A DNA stretch of 64,000 nt from NCBI GenBank assembly GCA_938084905.1, contig CALKEQ010000001.1, positions 120,574 through 184,573 of the forward strand, read 5' to 3'. Position 1 is the first letter of the stretch. Every line of letters starts with the position of its first letter. The stretch is from an uncultured bacterium. GTDB lineage: Bacteria; Desulfobacterota; Syntrophorhabdia; Syntrophorhabdales; JANXAF01. The notes below the pieces were generated by a model that did not search any database, was not told where the DNA came from, and worked only from the letters and a program-made list of their open reading frames with translations. This document shows positions 8,745 through 17,090 of the stretch, one piece after another. Made by a program: the position numbers and the translations under genes.

Positions 8745-9729
8745 TTCCACGGGAAAGGACTATTTTTCCCTCAGACTCAAGCTTTTTCGCCAGCATGGCT
8801 ATTTTTTGTTGCGCTTTTTCAACTTCCGAGACTCTTACTGGCCCCATCGCTTCCATATCTTCCTTCAGCATGGCTTTTGCCCTTTCCGACATGTTGCTAA
8901 ATATCTTCTCTCTTATCTCTTCTGACGCACCTTTGAGGGCCAGCGCCAGATCCTCGGAAGAAATCTCTTTCAAGAGTACCTGTATCCCCCTGTCGTCGAT
9001 CTTTAGAAGATCTTCAAAGGTAAACATCAATTGCCTTATTTTTTCCGCAAGCTCCGGATTTCTCTCTTCGATGGCACCTAAAAGCTCGGACTCTCTGGTT
9101 CTGTCCATCTGGTTGAGGATGTTTGCGGCCATCTCCACGCCACCGAGCTCCTTCCCCTCAATTAAGCCTATGGATTCCAACTGATCCTTAAGTACACTCT
9201 CTATCTCTTCCAATATTTTCCTGTCCACCTTCTCAAGCCTAGCAATTCGCATAAGAACTTCTGCCTGCAAACTATCTGGCAGACTCATCAAAGCCTCGGC
9301 GGCACGTCTTAATCCGAGTGCTGATAAAACGACAGCTATGGTTTGGGGATGTTCACCTTTGAGCACGTATGCCAGAACTTTTGGGTCACATGTTCTTAGA
9401 AACTCACCTGGCATTCCCTTTTTCAATTCCATTTGCTCAAAAAACGCTTCAGCTTTTTCCTCTCCGAGTGTCTCCTTTAGAAGTCTTTTAAGCATGTCCT
9501 CTCCATTTATTATTTTTTTTCCCATCCTGTTTGCCAAAAGTAAAAACTCCTCATGAACCTTCTGAACAACCTCCTCTGGGATGTTCTTCAATTCTGCTAT
9601 TTCAGTGGCGATAAGCTCAATTTCTTTCTCATCAAGGCTCTTAAGTATCTCCTTTGAGATACTCTCATCAATTGTTAGAAGAAGAATCGCGGCCTTCTTT
9701 GCTCCCGAAAGTTCCGTCCTTTCGCTCAC
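8728..9729 (-). CDS. fliG: FliG, motor switch and rotor protein
   Basis: This protein of 333 residues has the FliG N-terminal domain (SGAKKAAILLLTID), the EHPQTIA motif in the middle domain, and the C-terminal torque domain with charged residues in FEDLLKIDDRGIQVLLKEI. I place the start at the GTG at 9729: it overlaps the fliF stop as GTGA and has AAGGGAG five bases upstream. The ATG at 9747 would add six residues with a poorer ribosome site. Confidence 0.95.
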   Translation of the reverse strand: MSERTELSGAKKAAILLLTIDESISKEILKSLDEKEIELIATEIAELKNIPEEVVQKVHEEFLLLANRMGKKIINGEDMLKRLLKETLGEEKAEAFFEQMELKKGMPGEFLRTCDPKVLAYVLKGEHPQTIAVVLSALGLRRAAEALMSLPDSLQAEVLMRIARLEKVDRKILEEIESVLKDQLESIGLIEGKELGGVEMAANILNQMDRTRESELLGAIEERNPELAEKIRQLMFTFEDLLKIDDRGIQVLLKEISSEDLALALKGASEEIREKIFSNMSERAKAMLKEDMEAMGPVRVSEVEKAQQKIAMLAKKLESEGKIVLSRGNERFI

Positions 9730-11330
9730 ATGCTCTCCCTTATCCATTCCTTAATTACTGCCCGTGCCGTCTCCTTATCAAATGTCTTTTCTGCGAGAAA
9801 CTTCTGGGCACCTTCAGAAAGAGGTACAGCCTGTGGGGAAACCTTTATTTCCCTTACACTTTCTGCCTCTTTGCCACCAGGTATTGTGTAAGATATGGTC
9901 CCTTCTCTTTTCGCTGTCTTTAACATACCTATTAGGGGTCTCACAACAAAGAATAGAACTGTAAGGACGAGTATGACGTAAAAGGCGTATCTTGATAACA
10001 TGTATATCATCTCTCTTTTCTCTTCTTTTTCCAGCTGTGCTTTTTCGTCTACGAAGCCTTCAGTCTCAAATGGGGTGTTTATGACCTCTATCCTGTCCCC
10101 CCTTTCCTCATTAAAACCCACAGCCATTGAAACGAGTCTTTTTATGTCCTCAATCTCTTTTTCGGTCCTTGGAATGTACTTGATTTCGTCTCCTTTTTTC
10201 CCTTTTTGTATTTCGTATTTCCCATCCACAACAACCGCCACAGAGATCCTTTTTATATCTCCGTAAGGTTCAACGATCTTTTTTACCGTCCTGCTGACCT
10301 CGTAACTGGCCTCAGACTCCTCCCTTTCCGATAGTTGAAGTTGTTCGCTCTCCCTCATTGTCTTTTCATCACTCGTTTTCAAATTCGATTTTACTCCCGG
10401 TACACCTCCCGATTTCCCATACCTGTTCGTAGATTTTTCCCTCACTTTTTTTTCACTGGTTAAAACAACTTTGTTCGGCTGATATTCCTCCTCCAGCTTT
10501 TCCACCTTTCTGAAATTTAAGTCCACGGAGACTCTAACTACAGATTTTCCCGGATTAAGAAAGCTATCTAACATCGACTGGAGTGACTCTTCGATCCTCT
10601 TCTCTATATTTCTTTGGATTTCAAACTGATAGGCAGAAGTTGATGAAGGGCTTTCCTTTTCCATTCCCTTAAATAGAACCTTACCCTGCGCATCTACGAC
10701 AACCACATTCTCAGGCTTAAGTCCCTCAACGCTTGAGGCGACAAGATGAACGATGCTCATGACCGCCTCTCTAGAGAGTACCCTTCCAGGTTTTAGTTTT
10801 ACAAAAACAGAGGCGGTGGGTTCCTTTTCCCTTTCCGTATAGAGGGATTTCTCAGGGAAGGCAATGTGGACTCTCGATGCTTTTACTTCTGGAATTTGGT
10901 TTATGGTTCTTTGAAGTTCACCCTGGATGGCCCTTCTGTAATTTACGTTTTGCATAAATTCTGTCATTCCGTAACTCGTTTTGTCAAAAAGTTCAAAGCC
11001 CACCCCTCCACTTCCAGGAAGGGCATTTTGGGATGCAAGGGATAGCCTTACCTCGTGGACTTTTTCCTTTGGTACGTAAATAGCAGTTCCGCCTGCTTCG
11101 AGTCTATAGGGGACCTTCTGCTCTTTCAGTTTTGCCACTATCATGGAGGCGTCTTCCACTGAGAGACCAAAAAATAGAGGACTGTAACTTTCCCTCTGGA
11201 GAAAGGAAAGACCTATTACCGAACCTCCCAGAACCATAACAAGGATGAGCAAGTAGGTGTACAGTTTTGCCTTGGGAAGGGATTTAAGGTAGTTCTTAGT
11301 GCCGTTGACGTATACCTCCAGGCCTGCCAT
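9726..11330 (-). CDS. fliF: FliF, MS-ring protein
   Basis: The protein has 534 residues with a membrane helix at about 22-42, the ring-building motif domains (LKEQKVPYRLEAGGTAIYVP; PGSGGVGFELFD; VNYRRAIQGELQRTI), a charged periplasmic linker, a second membrane helix near 448-468 and a C-terminal tail that would bind FliG. FliF forms the basal MS ring. It lies directly after fliE. Confidence 0.97.
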   Translation of the reverse strand: MAGLEVYVNGTKNYLKSLPKAKLYTYLLILVMVLGGSVIGLSFLQRESYSPLFFGLSVEDASMIVAKLKEQKVPYRLEAGGTAIYVPKEKVHEVRLSLASQNALPGSGGVGFELFDKTSYGMTEFMQNVNYRRAIQGELQRTINQIPEVKASRVHIAFPEKSLYTEREKEPTASVFVKLKPGRVLSREAVMSIVHLVASSVEGLKPENVVVVDAQGKVLFKGMEKESPSSTSAYQFEIQRNIEKRIEESLQSMLDSFLNPGKSVVRVSVDLNFRKVEKLEEEYQPNKVVLTSEKKVREKSTNRYGKSGGVPGVKSNLKTSDEKTMRESEQLQLSEREESEASYEVSRTVKKIVEPYGDIKRISVAVVVDGKYEIQKGKKGDEIKYIPRTEKEIEDIKRLVSMAVGFNEERGDRIEVINTPFETEGFVDEKAQLEKEEKREMIYMLSRYAFYVILVLTVLFFVVRPLIGMLKTAKREGTISYTIPGGKEAESVREIKVSPQAVPLSEGAQKFLAEKTFDKETARAVIKEWIRESM

Positions 11331-11333
11331 ATT

Positions 11334-11621
11334 TTACACCTGCATTCTCATGATCTCTTCGTAGGCAGATATGATTTTATTTCTTATCTGCATCATTAAC
11401 TGGAATGTGAGGTCTGCCTTCTCAATGGAGATCATAACATTGTGCAGATCAGTTGAATCGCTTCTTATCAGTTTTTCAGCCTCTCTGTTTGCTTCTCTTT
11501 CTAAATCCATTACCTTCTGAATGTAGTCTTTTAACATTTCACCAAATGTGACTTTTTCCTTCTCCTTCGTCTTCTCGGTCGACAAAGAAAAATCAGGAAT
11601 TTTTAAACTTTCTACTTTCAT
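11334..11621 (-). CDS. fliE: FliE, hook-basal body adaptor
   Basis: This 95-residue helical protein has the FliE features: VTFGEMLKDYIQKV in the N-terminal half and the conserved SIEKADLTFQLMMQIRNKIISAYEEIMRMQV tail pattern split over two helices. FliE joins the MS ring to the rod. It sits between flgC and fliF, the canonical flgBC-fliE-fliF order. Confidence 0.95.
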   Translation of the reverse strand: MKVESLKIPDFSLSTEKTKEKEKVTFGEMLKDYIQKVMDLEREANREAEKLIRSDSTDLHNVMISIEKADLTFQLMMQIRNKIISAYEEIMRMQV

Positions 11622-11632
11622 CTAAGATCCTC

Positions 11633-12046
11633 CTATTTAAGTATTTCAAGGGTTTTCATGATCATCTCCTTTGTCGCACCAATCACATTCAGATTGGCCT
11701 CATAGGATCTTGAGGCGTCAAGCATGTCTGTCATCTCCTCCAGAATGTTTACGTTTGGATAATTGACGTATCCATTTTCGTCCGCATCGGGATGAGAAGG
11801 ATCATAGACCTTCTGGAAGGGGTCCTTACTCTCCACTATCTCCTTTACTTTCACACCCTGAATTCTCTCTTTCAATGTCTCTTTAAAGGTTTCGGGAACG
11901 AAGACAACCTCTTTTTTCCTGTAAGGAGTACCATCCTCGGTTCTTGTGGTGCTAACGTTCGCGAGATTTGATGATATTACTTCCATTCTAATTCTCTGGG
12001 CAGAAAGTGCAGACCCACTGATCTTTAATGCGTCGAATGATGCCAT
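11633..12046 (-). CDS. flgC: FlgC, proximal rod protein
   Basis: The gene encodes 137 residues from the ATG at 12046, which has GGAGGT eight bases upstream; the upstream in-frame ATG at 12070 would overlap flgB. The N-terminus has the rod motif SGSALSAQRIRMEVISSNLANV, and the C-terminus ends in the matching helix (MTDMLDASRSYEANLNVIGATKEM). The FlgC signature YPNVNILEEM is present. It forms the proximal rod with FlgB and FlgF. Confidence 0.96.
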   Translation of the reverse strand: MASFDALKISGSALSAQRIRMEVISSNLANVSTTRTEDGTPYRKKEVVFVPETFKETLKERIQGVKVKEIVESKDPFQKVYDPSHPDADENGYVNYPNVNILEEMTDMLDASRSYEANLNVIGATKEMIMKTLEILK

Positions 12047-12053
12047 TTTTAGA

Positions 12054-12395
12054 TTACCTCCTTCCCTCATTTATTAGGTATCTTAGGAGCGAAAACCTTT
12101 TCACAAGAATTTGAATCAATGCGTTGTACATCAAAGTGTTCTCCGTAAGCTTAACCATCTCTTCCTCCAGATCGACTGTGTTGCCATCTGGGGAGTGAAC
12201 CCCCTCTTGAACTTCAGCAATCTCCTTGACCCTTATGTCTTCAACTCTTTTTATCTCTCTTTTCATCTCAGAGGCAAAATCTATCTCTTTCCTTTTGTAG
12301 TTAGGCGTGTTCACATTAGCAAGGTTTCCAGCGATTATTTTGTGGTAAAAAGCCCTGATGTTCAGTGCCTTTTCAATCAGAGAATCTCCCGCCAT
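12054..12395 (-). CDS. flgB: FlgB, proximal rod protein
   Basis: The gene encodes 113 residues from the ATG at 12395 (GAGGT upstream), beginning inside the 3' end of the regulator gene before it. The rod signature IIAGNLANVNTPNYKRKEIDF lies near residues 20-40, and the C-terminal helix carries DLEEEMVKLTENTLMYNALIQ. The 23-base overlap with the response regulator couples regulator and structural genes in one transcript. Confidence 0.95.
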   Translation of the reverse strand: MAGDSLIEKALNIRAFYHKIIAGNLANVNTPNYKRKEIDFASEMKREIKRVEDIRVKEIAEVQEGVHSPDGNTVDLEEEMVKLTENTLMYNALIQILVKRFSLLRYLINEGRR

Positions 12396-13680
12396 AGTCA
12401 ACCTCAGGAATCTTTATCCCCATCTTTCTATATTCCCTTATCTTGTTTCTCAGTGTTCTCGCCGTTATGCCGAGTATCTTTGCCGCCTTAGTTCTGTTCC
12501 CTTTTGTAGCTTTCAAGGTTTCAAGGATCATTTTCGTCTCCATCTCTTCTAGGGACCCACTCATATTTGGAGTTTTTTCTTCAATTTCAATTAAGTGCTT
12601 AAGCCTTATTACAGAGTAGTCTGAAAGTATGCAGGCCCGGGCTATGGCATTTTCGAGTTCCCTCACATTTCCCTTCCATTCCCTATTAATCAAATATTCC
12701 ATAGCCTCATCATCAATCCTCACATCCATCCCCTTTGAGTATTTTTTAATCATGTGATTTACAAGAGGAGGAATATCCTCCTTTCTTTCCCGAAGAGGAG
12801 GGACAACTATTGGAAAGACATTCAGTCTGTAATATAGATCCTCCCTGAATTTACCTTCATCTACAAGCCTTTTTACGTCCCTGTTTGATGTGGCAATGAC
12901 CCTCACATCCACCTTCTTTGGATACTTCGCTCCCAATATTTCTATCTCTTTTTCCTGGAGAACTCTAAGAATCTTTGACTGAAGCCTTAGGTCCATTTCC
13001 GTTATCTCATCGAGTAGGATCGTGCCCTTGTCAGCCAACTCGAACTTACCGGCCTTTCTATGCGTGGCACCTGTAAAGGCTCCCTTCTCAAAACCGAAAA
13101 GCTCACTTTCCAACAAATTCTCAGGTATTGAGGCGCAATTGACAGGAATAAAGGGTTTGTCCCTGCGGCTACTTCTCTCATGAATGTACCTTGAAATCAG
13201 TTCCTTTCCCACCCCACTTTCTCCGAGTACGAGGACAGTTACATCCGATTTTGCAACCTTCTCTGCAGCGAGGAGGACCTCTTTCATCTTCTTCGACTCA
13301 TAAACTATCTTTCCATTTCCTCCCGCTAGTGCCCTCTTTACTACTCCGTAGAGGGCATCAATGGTAAAGGGCTTCTGTATGTAATCAAAGGCCCCTCTCT
13401 TCATTGCGGATACTGCATCATCTATAGATCCATACGCTGTGATAAGGACTACAGGTATAAGTGGCATGTTCTCCTTTATGTACGTCAAAAGGTCAATCCC
13501 GTCCATTTTTGGCATTCTAACATCAGATATAACAAGGTCGAAGAACCCTCTATCTAGTTCCTCCTTTGCCTTTTTTCCATCTTCCGCAAGGGTCACAGAG
13601 TAACCCTGCCTCAAAAGCACCTCTTTCAACGCGATCCTCATCTTCTCATCGTCATCAACTATTAGTATCCTCTCCTTCAT
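12373..13680 (-). CDS. flgR: Sigma-54-dependent response regulator, FlgR-like
   Basis: This protein of 435 residues has a receiver domain (acidic pair DDD near 8-10, phospho-acceptor in DLVISDVRMP near residue 54, Lys in IQKPF), an AAA+ domain with Walker A GESGVGKE and the sigma-54 contact loop GAFTGA, and a C-terminal Fis-type helix-turn-helix (GNRTKAAKILGITARTLRNKIRE). It lies directly after a soluble histidine kinase and before flgB. That arrangement matches the FlgS/FlgR systems of Epsilonproteobacteria in layout, although this protein keeps its DNA-binding domain. It probably activates the sigma-54 promoters of this locus. Confidence 0.88.
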   Translation of the reverse strand: MKERILIVDDDEKMRIALKEVLLRQGYSVTLAEDGKKAKEELDRGFFDLVISDVRMPKMDGIDLLTYIKENMPLIPVVLITAYGSIDDAVSAMKRGAFDYIQKPFTIDALYGVVKRALAGGNGKIVYESKKMKEVLLAAEKVAKSDVTVLVLGESGVGKELISRYIHERSSRRDKPFIPVNCASIPENLLESELFGFEKGAFTGATHRKAGKFELADKGTILLDEITEMDLRLQSKILRVLQEKEIEILGAKYPKKVDVRVIATSNRDVKRLVDEGKFREDLYYRLNVFPIVVPPLRERKEDIPPLVNHMIKKYSKGMDVRIDDEAMEYLINREWKGNVRELENAIARACILSDYSVIRLKHLIEIEEKTPNMSGSLEEMETKMILETLKATKGNRTKAAKILGITARTLRNKIREYRKMGIKIPEVDYGGRFSD

Positions 13681-13682
13681 AC

Positions 13683-14756
13683 TTACCCTGTTGGAAGGAA
13701 AATGGTGAATCTTGTCCCCTCATTAACCTTAGACTCTACTTCAATAAATCCGCCATGTGCCTTCACAATGTTATAGACTGTAAAAAGTCCTAGCCCTACA
13801 CCTTTCTCCTTTGTTGTGAAAAATGGATTGAAGATCGATTTTTTTACCTCTTCCGTCATCCCCCTTCCGTTGTCGGCTACAACAAGAACAGTAAACTTCC
13901 CCTCTTCTTTAACTTCAATTTCTATCTTTCCTCCCTGGTCTAAAGCTTCCTTGGCGTTCATCAAAAGGTTCATTACGGCGAGTTTCATAAGGTGGGGGTC
14001 AACTGACTTAGGTCCCTTTTCCCTTTCACGGAAGGTGAGCTCTATGCCACTTTGCTCAAATGAAAGTCTCATGAAGTCGAGGATCTCCCTTATTACGTCA
14101 GATAGCCTAACTTTCCTCAAACAAAGTGACTTCGGCTTCGTGTAAGAGAGAAGGTTATTCACAATTCTGTCTATGTTCCTTATCCCTTCAGATATATGCT
14201 CCACATAAGATTTCTGCTTTTCCTCAAGAGTGTCTTTTAAGAGCATTGATGCAAAAAGTTCCATACTACCTAAAGGGTTTTTTATTTCATGGGCAATCCT
14301 AAGCGCCATCTCCCCCATCGCTTTTAACCTTTGATCCATCTCAAGTCTCTCCCTCATTTTTTCAACTTCCGTTGTATCCTCAATTACAACTATTTCCTGA
14401 TTCTTTCTTCCAGACAAAGATTCTCTCTTCCATCTGTAAGAGGAGGCTGAGATTTTCGTCTCACCCTCCTTCTTTCCATCCAAGTTGATCCTCTCCAATA
14501 TAGGCTCAAATCTCATCTCTCTGGCCCTGTTGTTGGAAAAGAGGACACGATCTTCTTCCATAACGATTACGGCAACTGGAAGTGAGTCCAGAATAGTTCT
14601 TAGGTCCTCTTTTGTGCTTTCAAGTTCCCTGTTTTTCTGTTCTATCTCCCTTTTCAATGCCTCTACTGTTTTTTCAAGGAGAGAATAGTAGGCTATAAGG
14701 GATTCGGAAGCACGAGAAAACTCAAGAAAAGCATCCCTTAAGAGTTCCTTTTCCAT
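13683..14756 (-). CDS. flgS: Soluble PAS sensor histidine kinase, FlgS-like
   Basis: About 357 residues: an N-terminal coiled coil, a PAS domain (TILDSLPVAVIVMEEDRVLF), a HisKA H-box (IAHEIKNPLGSMELFASML) and a HATPase domain with N (LLMNAKEAL), G1 (VADNGRGM) and G2 (KGVGLGLFTV) boxes. No membrane segment is visible, so the kinase is cytosolic. The start is uncertain: the ATG at 14,756 has its GGGGG ribosome site too close, and an in-frame TTG at 14,774 lies within a putative sigma-54 promoter. It is two bases upstream of its probable partner regulator. Confidence 0.87.
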   Translation of the reverse strand: MEKELLRDAFLEFSRASESLIAYYSLLEKTVEALKREIEQKNRELESTKEDLRTILDSLPVAVIVMEEDRVLFSNNRAREMRFEPILERINLDGKKEGETKISASSYRWKRESLSGRKNQEIVVIEDTTEVEKMRERLEMDQRLKAMGEMALRIAHEIKNPLGSMELFASMLLKDTLEEKQKSYVEHISEGIRNIDRIVNNLLSYTKPKSLCLRKVRLSDVIREILDFMRLSFEQSGIELTFREREKGPKSVDPHLMKLAVMNLLMNAKEALDQGGKIEIEVKEEGKFTVLVVADNGRGMTEEVKKSIFNPFFTTKEKGVGLGLFTVYNIVKAHGGFIEVESKVNEGTRFTIFLPTG

Positions 14757-14770
14757 CCCCCTTTTTTTCT

Positions 14771-14785
14771 GCAAGAACTGTACCA
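14771..14785 (-). promoter_or_regulatory. Possible sigma-54 promoter at the kinase start
   Basis: The minus strand reads TGGTAC-AGTTC-TTGCA, which keeps GG-N10-GC and departs from consensus by one base. A start 12 bases after the GC would fall at about 14,759, three bases before the kinase ATG, giving an almost leaderless message. That makes this site less certain than the fliL one. Confidence 0.5.
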
Positions 14786-14825
14786 GACTTGGAAGGGTTC
14801 AGGTTTAAAAGTTGAATAGTGAATA

Positions 14826-14847
14826 GGGTGTCAATATTTTGACACCC
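14826..14847. promoter_or_regulatory. GTCAA-N4-TTGAC palindrome, copy 2
   Basis: GGGTGTCAA-TATT-TTGACACCC has perfect 9-bp arms, immediately after the stop of the second regulator gene. Its core centre is about 78 bp upstream of the start predicted from the putative sigma-54 site at 14,771-14,785. On the minus strand no T-run follows, which argues against a simple terminator. Confidence 0.55.
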
Positions 14848-14848
14848 A

Positions 14849-16282
14849 TTAGATCCCGAGTCTTTTCATCTTTTCTATGAGAGTTGTTCTGTTTATGTTT
14901 AAAACTTTAGCTGCCTTGCTTTTTACACCCTTTGCCTCGGAAAGTGCCCTCATGATAAGACTTTTTTCAAATTCACTTACCAGTGTGTCATAACCTTTAC
15001 GGAGATCAAATTCAAAGGTGGGCTTTTTTGGCTTTATAAGTTTCTCCGGTAAATCCTCAACCTCAATGATACCTTTTTTCTTTATCACCACAATTCTCTC
15101 TATTATGTTCTGTAACTCCCTTACGTTTCCCGGAAAATCATACTCCATAAGGACGTTCATGGCCTCTTCCGAGATTCCCTCGATCGCACCGTTATTGAGA
15201 CTGTTAGAAATCTTTAGGAAGTGGTTTATTAGAAGGGGGATGTCCTGTTTTCTTTCCCTAAGTGGAGGTATGTGTATTGGAACAACGTTCAATCTGTAGT
15301 AAAGGTCTTCCCTGAACTTCCCCTCTTTTACAAGCTCTTCTAAATTTCTGTGTGTGGCAGCTATTATGCGTACGTCCACTTTTATGGGCTTGTGACCACC
15401 AACTCTCTCGAACTCCTTCTCCTGTATTACCCTTAGGAGCTTAACCTGAAGACTCAAACTCATGTCTCCGATCTCGTCAAGAAAAACCGTCCCCCCATTT
15501 GCCACCTCAAAACGTCCAATCTTGGTGGAGAATGCTCCGGTAAATGCACCCTTTTCATAACCGAAAAGCTCACTCTCTAGCAGATTTTCCGGAATTGCCC
15601 CGCAGTTCACAACTACAAGTGGTTTATCTTTCCTCGATGAGTTGTAGTGGATGGCTCTTGCAACCAGTTCCTTTCCCACACCGCTTTCTCCTGTGATCAA
15701 CACAGTTGCATTAGTATCAGCAACCTTTTCAATCATCTCAAAGACTTTCTGCATTGGGAAGCTCATACCTATGATATTCTCAAATCTGTACTTTTCCTTT
15801 AGCTGGCTTCGGAGTATGAGGTTTTCTCTCAAGATTTTGCTGTCAGAAAATCTTCTCAGCAGGTTTGCCTTCTCCTTCAGTTCCCTTGTCACAAAAAGGT
15901 TCTTCATGAGCTTAGTGTAATATATGCCGAGATTTATCGTGTGTAGGATCTCATCAAATTTAAATGGCTTAACTATGTAGTCGAAAGCACCACACCTCAG
16001 AGCTGCTATTGCACTCTCCAGACTGCCATACCCGGTAATTACAACCGCTAAAGTGTCAATGAATTCTTTCTGAATAAAGTTGAGAAGCTGAAGACCATCC
16101 ACATTAGGCATGGCAAGATCTGTAATGAGAATGTCGTACTTTCCAGTTTTTAAGGCGGGAAGAGCGGACCTGCTGTCGCTGAAACAGTCTACCTCAAATC
16201 CGTGGTCCATAAAAAAATCCTTAAGCATCGCCAGAATGTCTTGCTCATCATCAACGATTATCAGCCTTCCCTCCCCCATCAT
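14849..16282 (-). CDS. Second sigma-54-dependent response regulator (NtrC family)
   Basis: About 477 residues: receiver domain (VDDEQD, phospho-acceptor in [10 protein letters not shown], Lys in IVKPF), AAA+ domain with Walker A GESGVGKE and an intact GAFTGA loop, and a Fis-type HTH at the C-terminus ([19 protein letters not shown]). A longer linker than in the flgR-like protein separates receiver and AAA+ domains. The start is one of two adjacent ATGs at 16,282 and 16,279 after GGAGGGAGG. No kinase is directly paired with it; the kinase downstream could serve both. It overlaps the small exported protein gene and is probably co-transcribed with it. Confidence 0.85.
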   Translation of the reverse strand: MMGEGRLIIVDDEQDILAMLKDFFMDHGFEVDCFSDSRSALPALKTGKYDILITDLAMPNVDGLQLLNFIQKEFIDTLAVVITGYGSLESAIAALRCGAFDYIVKPFKFDEILHTINLGIYYTKLMKNLFVTRELKEKANLLRRFSDSKILRENLILRSQLKEKYRFENIIGMSFPMQKVFEMIEKVADTNATVLITGESGVGKELVARAIHYNSSRKDKPLVVVNCGAIPENLLESELFGYEKGAFTGAFSTKIGRFEVANGGTVFLDEIGDMSLSLQVKLLRVIQEKEFERVGGHKPIKVDVRIIAATHRNLEELVKEGKFREDLYYRLNVVPIHIPPLRERKQDIPLLINHFLKISNSLNNGAIEGISEEAMNVLMEYDFPGNVRELQNIIERIVVIKKKGIIEVEDLPEKLIKPKKPTFEFDLRKGYDTLVSEFEKSLIMRALSEAKGVKSKAAKVLNINRTTLIEKMKRLGI

Positions 16283-16493
16283 CCTCCCTCCAGTCAATTA
16301 GAATTTTAAGTTCCTTGAAAAAATCCCTACATTTTTCAATGTTTAATCCGGAAGAGTCCTTCCCTTCTTTTGATATTTCGTAGACTACCTTGTCTTCGTG
16401 TCTCTCTATCCTCATTTCACTTTGAGAATGGACCATACGGGGAAAAAGGTATAAGATAGTACAAAGGATGAGAAAAAGGGTAGTTAAAACCAT
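16251..16493 (-). CDS. Small exported or membrane-anchored protein, unknown
   Basis: The gene encodes 80 residues: a hydrophobic N-terminus (about 3-20, LTTLFLILCTILYLF) that could be a signal peptide ending near MVHSQS, then a short charged domain with one cysteine. I do not recognise it. It is preceded by AAAGGG and by both a sigma-70-like and a sigma-54-like promoter. Its end overlaps the start of the second sigma-54 regulator by about 32 bases, so the two are very likely translated from one message. A role in flagellar regulation is only a guess from this context. Confidence 0.6.
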   Translation of the reverse strand: MVLTTLFLILCTILYLFPRMVHSQSEMRIERHEDKVVYEISKEGKDSSGLNIEKCRDFFKELKILIDWREDDGGGKADNR

Positions 16494-16513
16494 TGACGAG
16501 CCCTTTTAGGCTC

Positions 16514-16542
16514 TCTATACACCAAAAAATATCCCCTGTCAA
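16514..16542 (-). promoter_or_regulatory. Sigma-70-type promoter before the small exported gene
   Basis: The minus strand has TTGACA, 17 bases, then TATAGA. The -35 box is one arm of palindrome copy 3, so a protein binding the palindrome would affect this promoter. The predicted start lies about 15-20 bases before the ATG at 16,493. Confidence 0.5.
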
Positions 16543-16555
16543 TCTTTTGACAGGG
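16534..16555. promoter_or_regulatory. GTCAA-N4-TTGAC palindrome, copy 3 (also a possible cheX terminator)
   Basis: CCCTGTCAA-TCTT-TTGACAGGG has perfect 9-bp arms. On the minus strand it folds into a stem with a 4-base loop followed by GATATTTTTT, which would also make a fair intrinsic terminator for the chemotaxis unit. It lies at about +18 to +39 from the start of the sigma-54-like promoter at 16,584-16,598. Confidence 0.55.
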
Positions 16556-16583
16556 ACATAACCTTTTCCTTTACCTTATGATT

Positions 16584-16598
16584 GCATATTACGTGCCA
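16584..16598 (-). promoter_or_regulatory. Sigma-54-type promoter upstream of the second regulator
   Basis: The minus strand reads TGGCAC-GTAAT-ATGCAA: a perfect -24 box and GG-N10-GC spacing, with A instead of T in the -12 box. It starts three bases after the cheX stop and points to the small exported gene and the second regulator. Confidence 0.65.
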
Positions 16599-16601
16599 GA
16601 A

Positions 16602-17078
16602 CTAATCCTCGAAGGAAAAGTCCAGGTACATCACCTCCTCGCTTCCGCCATTAACGGAGAAGTAAAAAGGCAGAGAGACAATGGGTAAGGTGGTTATGAA
16701 GTTCATTTCCACATCGTTTCCCACTACGACCATTGGAATTGCCGCCTTAAGGTGCAGATTTTGCCTTTCAAACTCCTTTCTCGCCTGACCTGAAATTATA
16801 TTTGTGAGCTCACCTATAGCATCTATCACATCTTCGTTTATCTCCTGGCATCCATCACCCATAAGGGTGTTGTAGATAAACAATGCTCCATTTTTCCTGA
16901 AGCTTATACATAGGGTACCTCTCTGATCACCAGCAAGCCCCATAATCCCAGTTACATCTCCGCTGGTCCTCCTTGTCTGTTTAAGAATAGGTTTTCCCAT
17001 TTTCACATTTATACCTAGCATGGTCCTGAAGACCACCTGTGTCGCAACAATAAAGGGATTCATGTACCTCACATCCAT
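16602..17078 (-). CDS. cheX: CheX-type CheY-P phosphatase
   Basis: The protein has 158 residues with the CheX/CheC fold: it starts with VRYMNPFIVATQVVFRTMLG and carries the active helix pattern DAIGELTNIISGQARKEF with the E-x2-N pair at about residues 88-92. CheX dimers remove phosphate from CheY. It lies 12 bases after cheY and is preceded by GGAGGT. It may set signal lifetime in the chemotaxis unit. Confidence 0.9.
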   Translation of the reverse strand: MDVRYMNPFIVATQVVFRTMLGINVKMGKPILKQTRRTSGDVTGIMGLAGDQRGTLCISFRKNGALFIYNTLMGDGCQEINEDVIDAIGELTNIISGQARKEFERQNLHLKAAIPMVVVGNDVEMNFITTLPIVSLPFYFSVNGGSEEVMYLDFSFED

Positions 17079-17090
17079 AACCGAACCTCC

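Noticed and set aside
16251..16493. Treating the 80-residue frame as a shadow of the second regulator
   Set aside because: It overlaps the regulator by only about 32 bases and has its own signal-like N-terminus, promoter and ribosome site, so I kept it as a gene.
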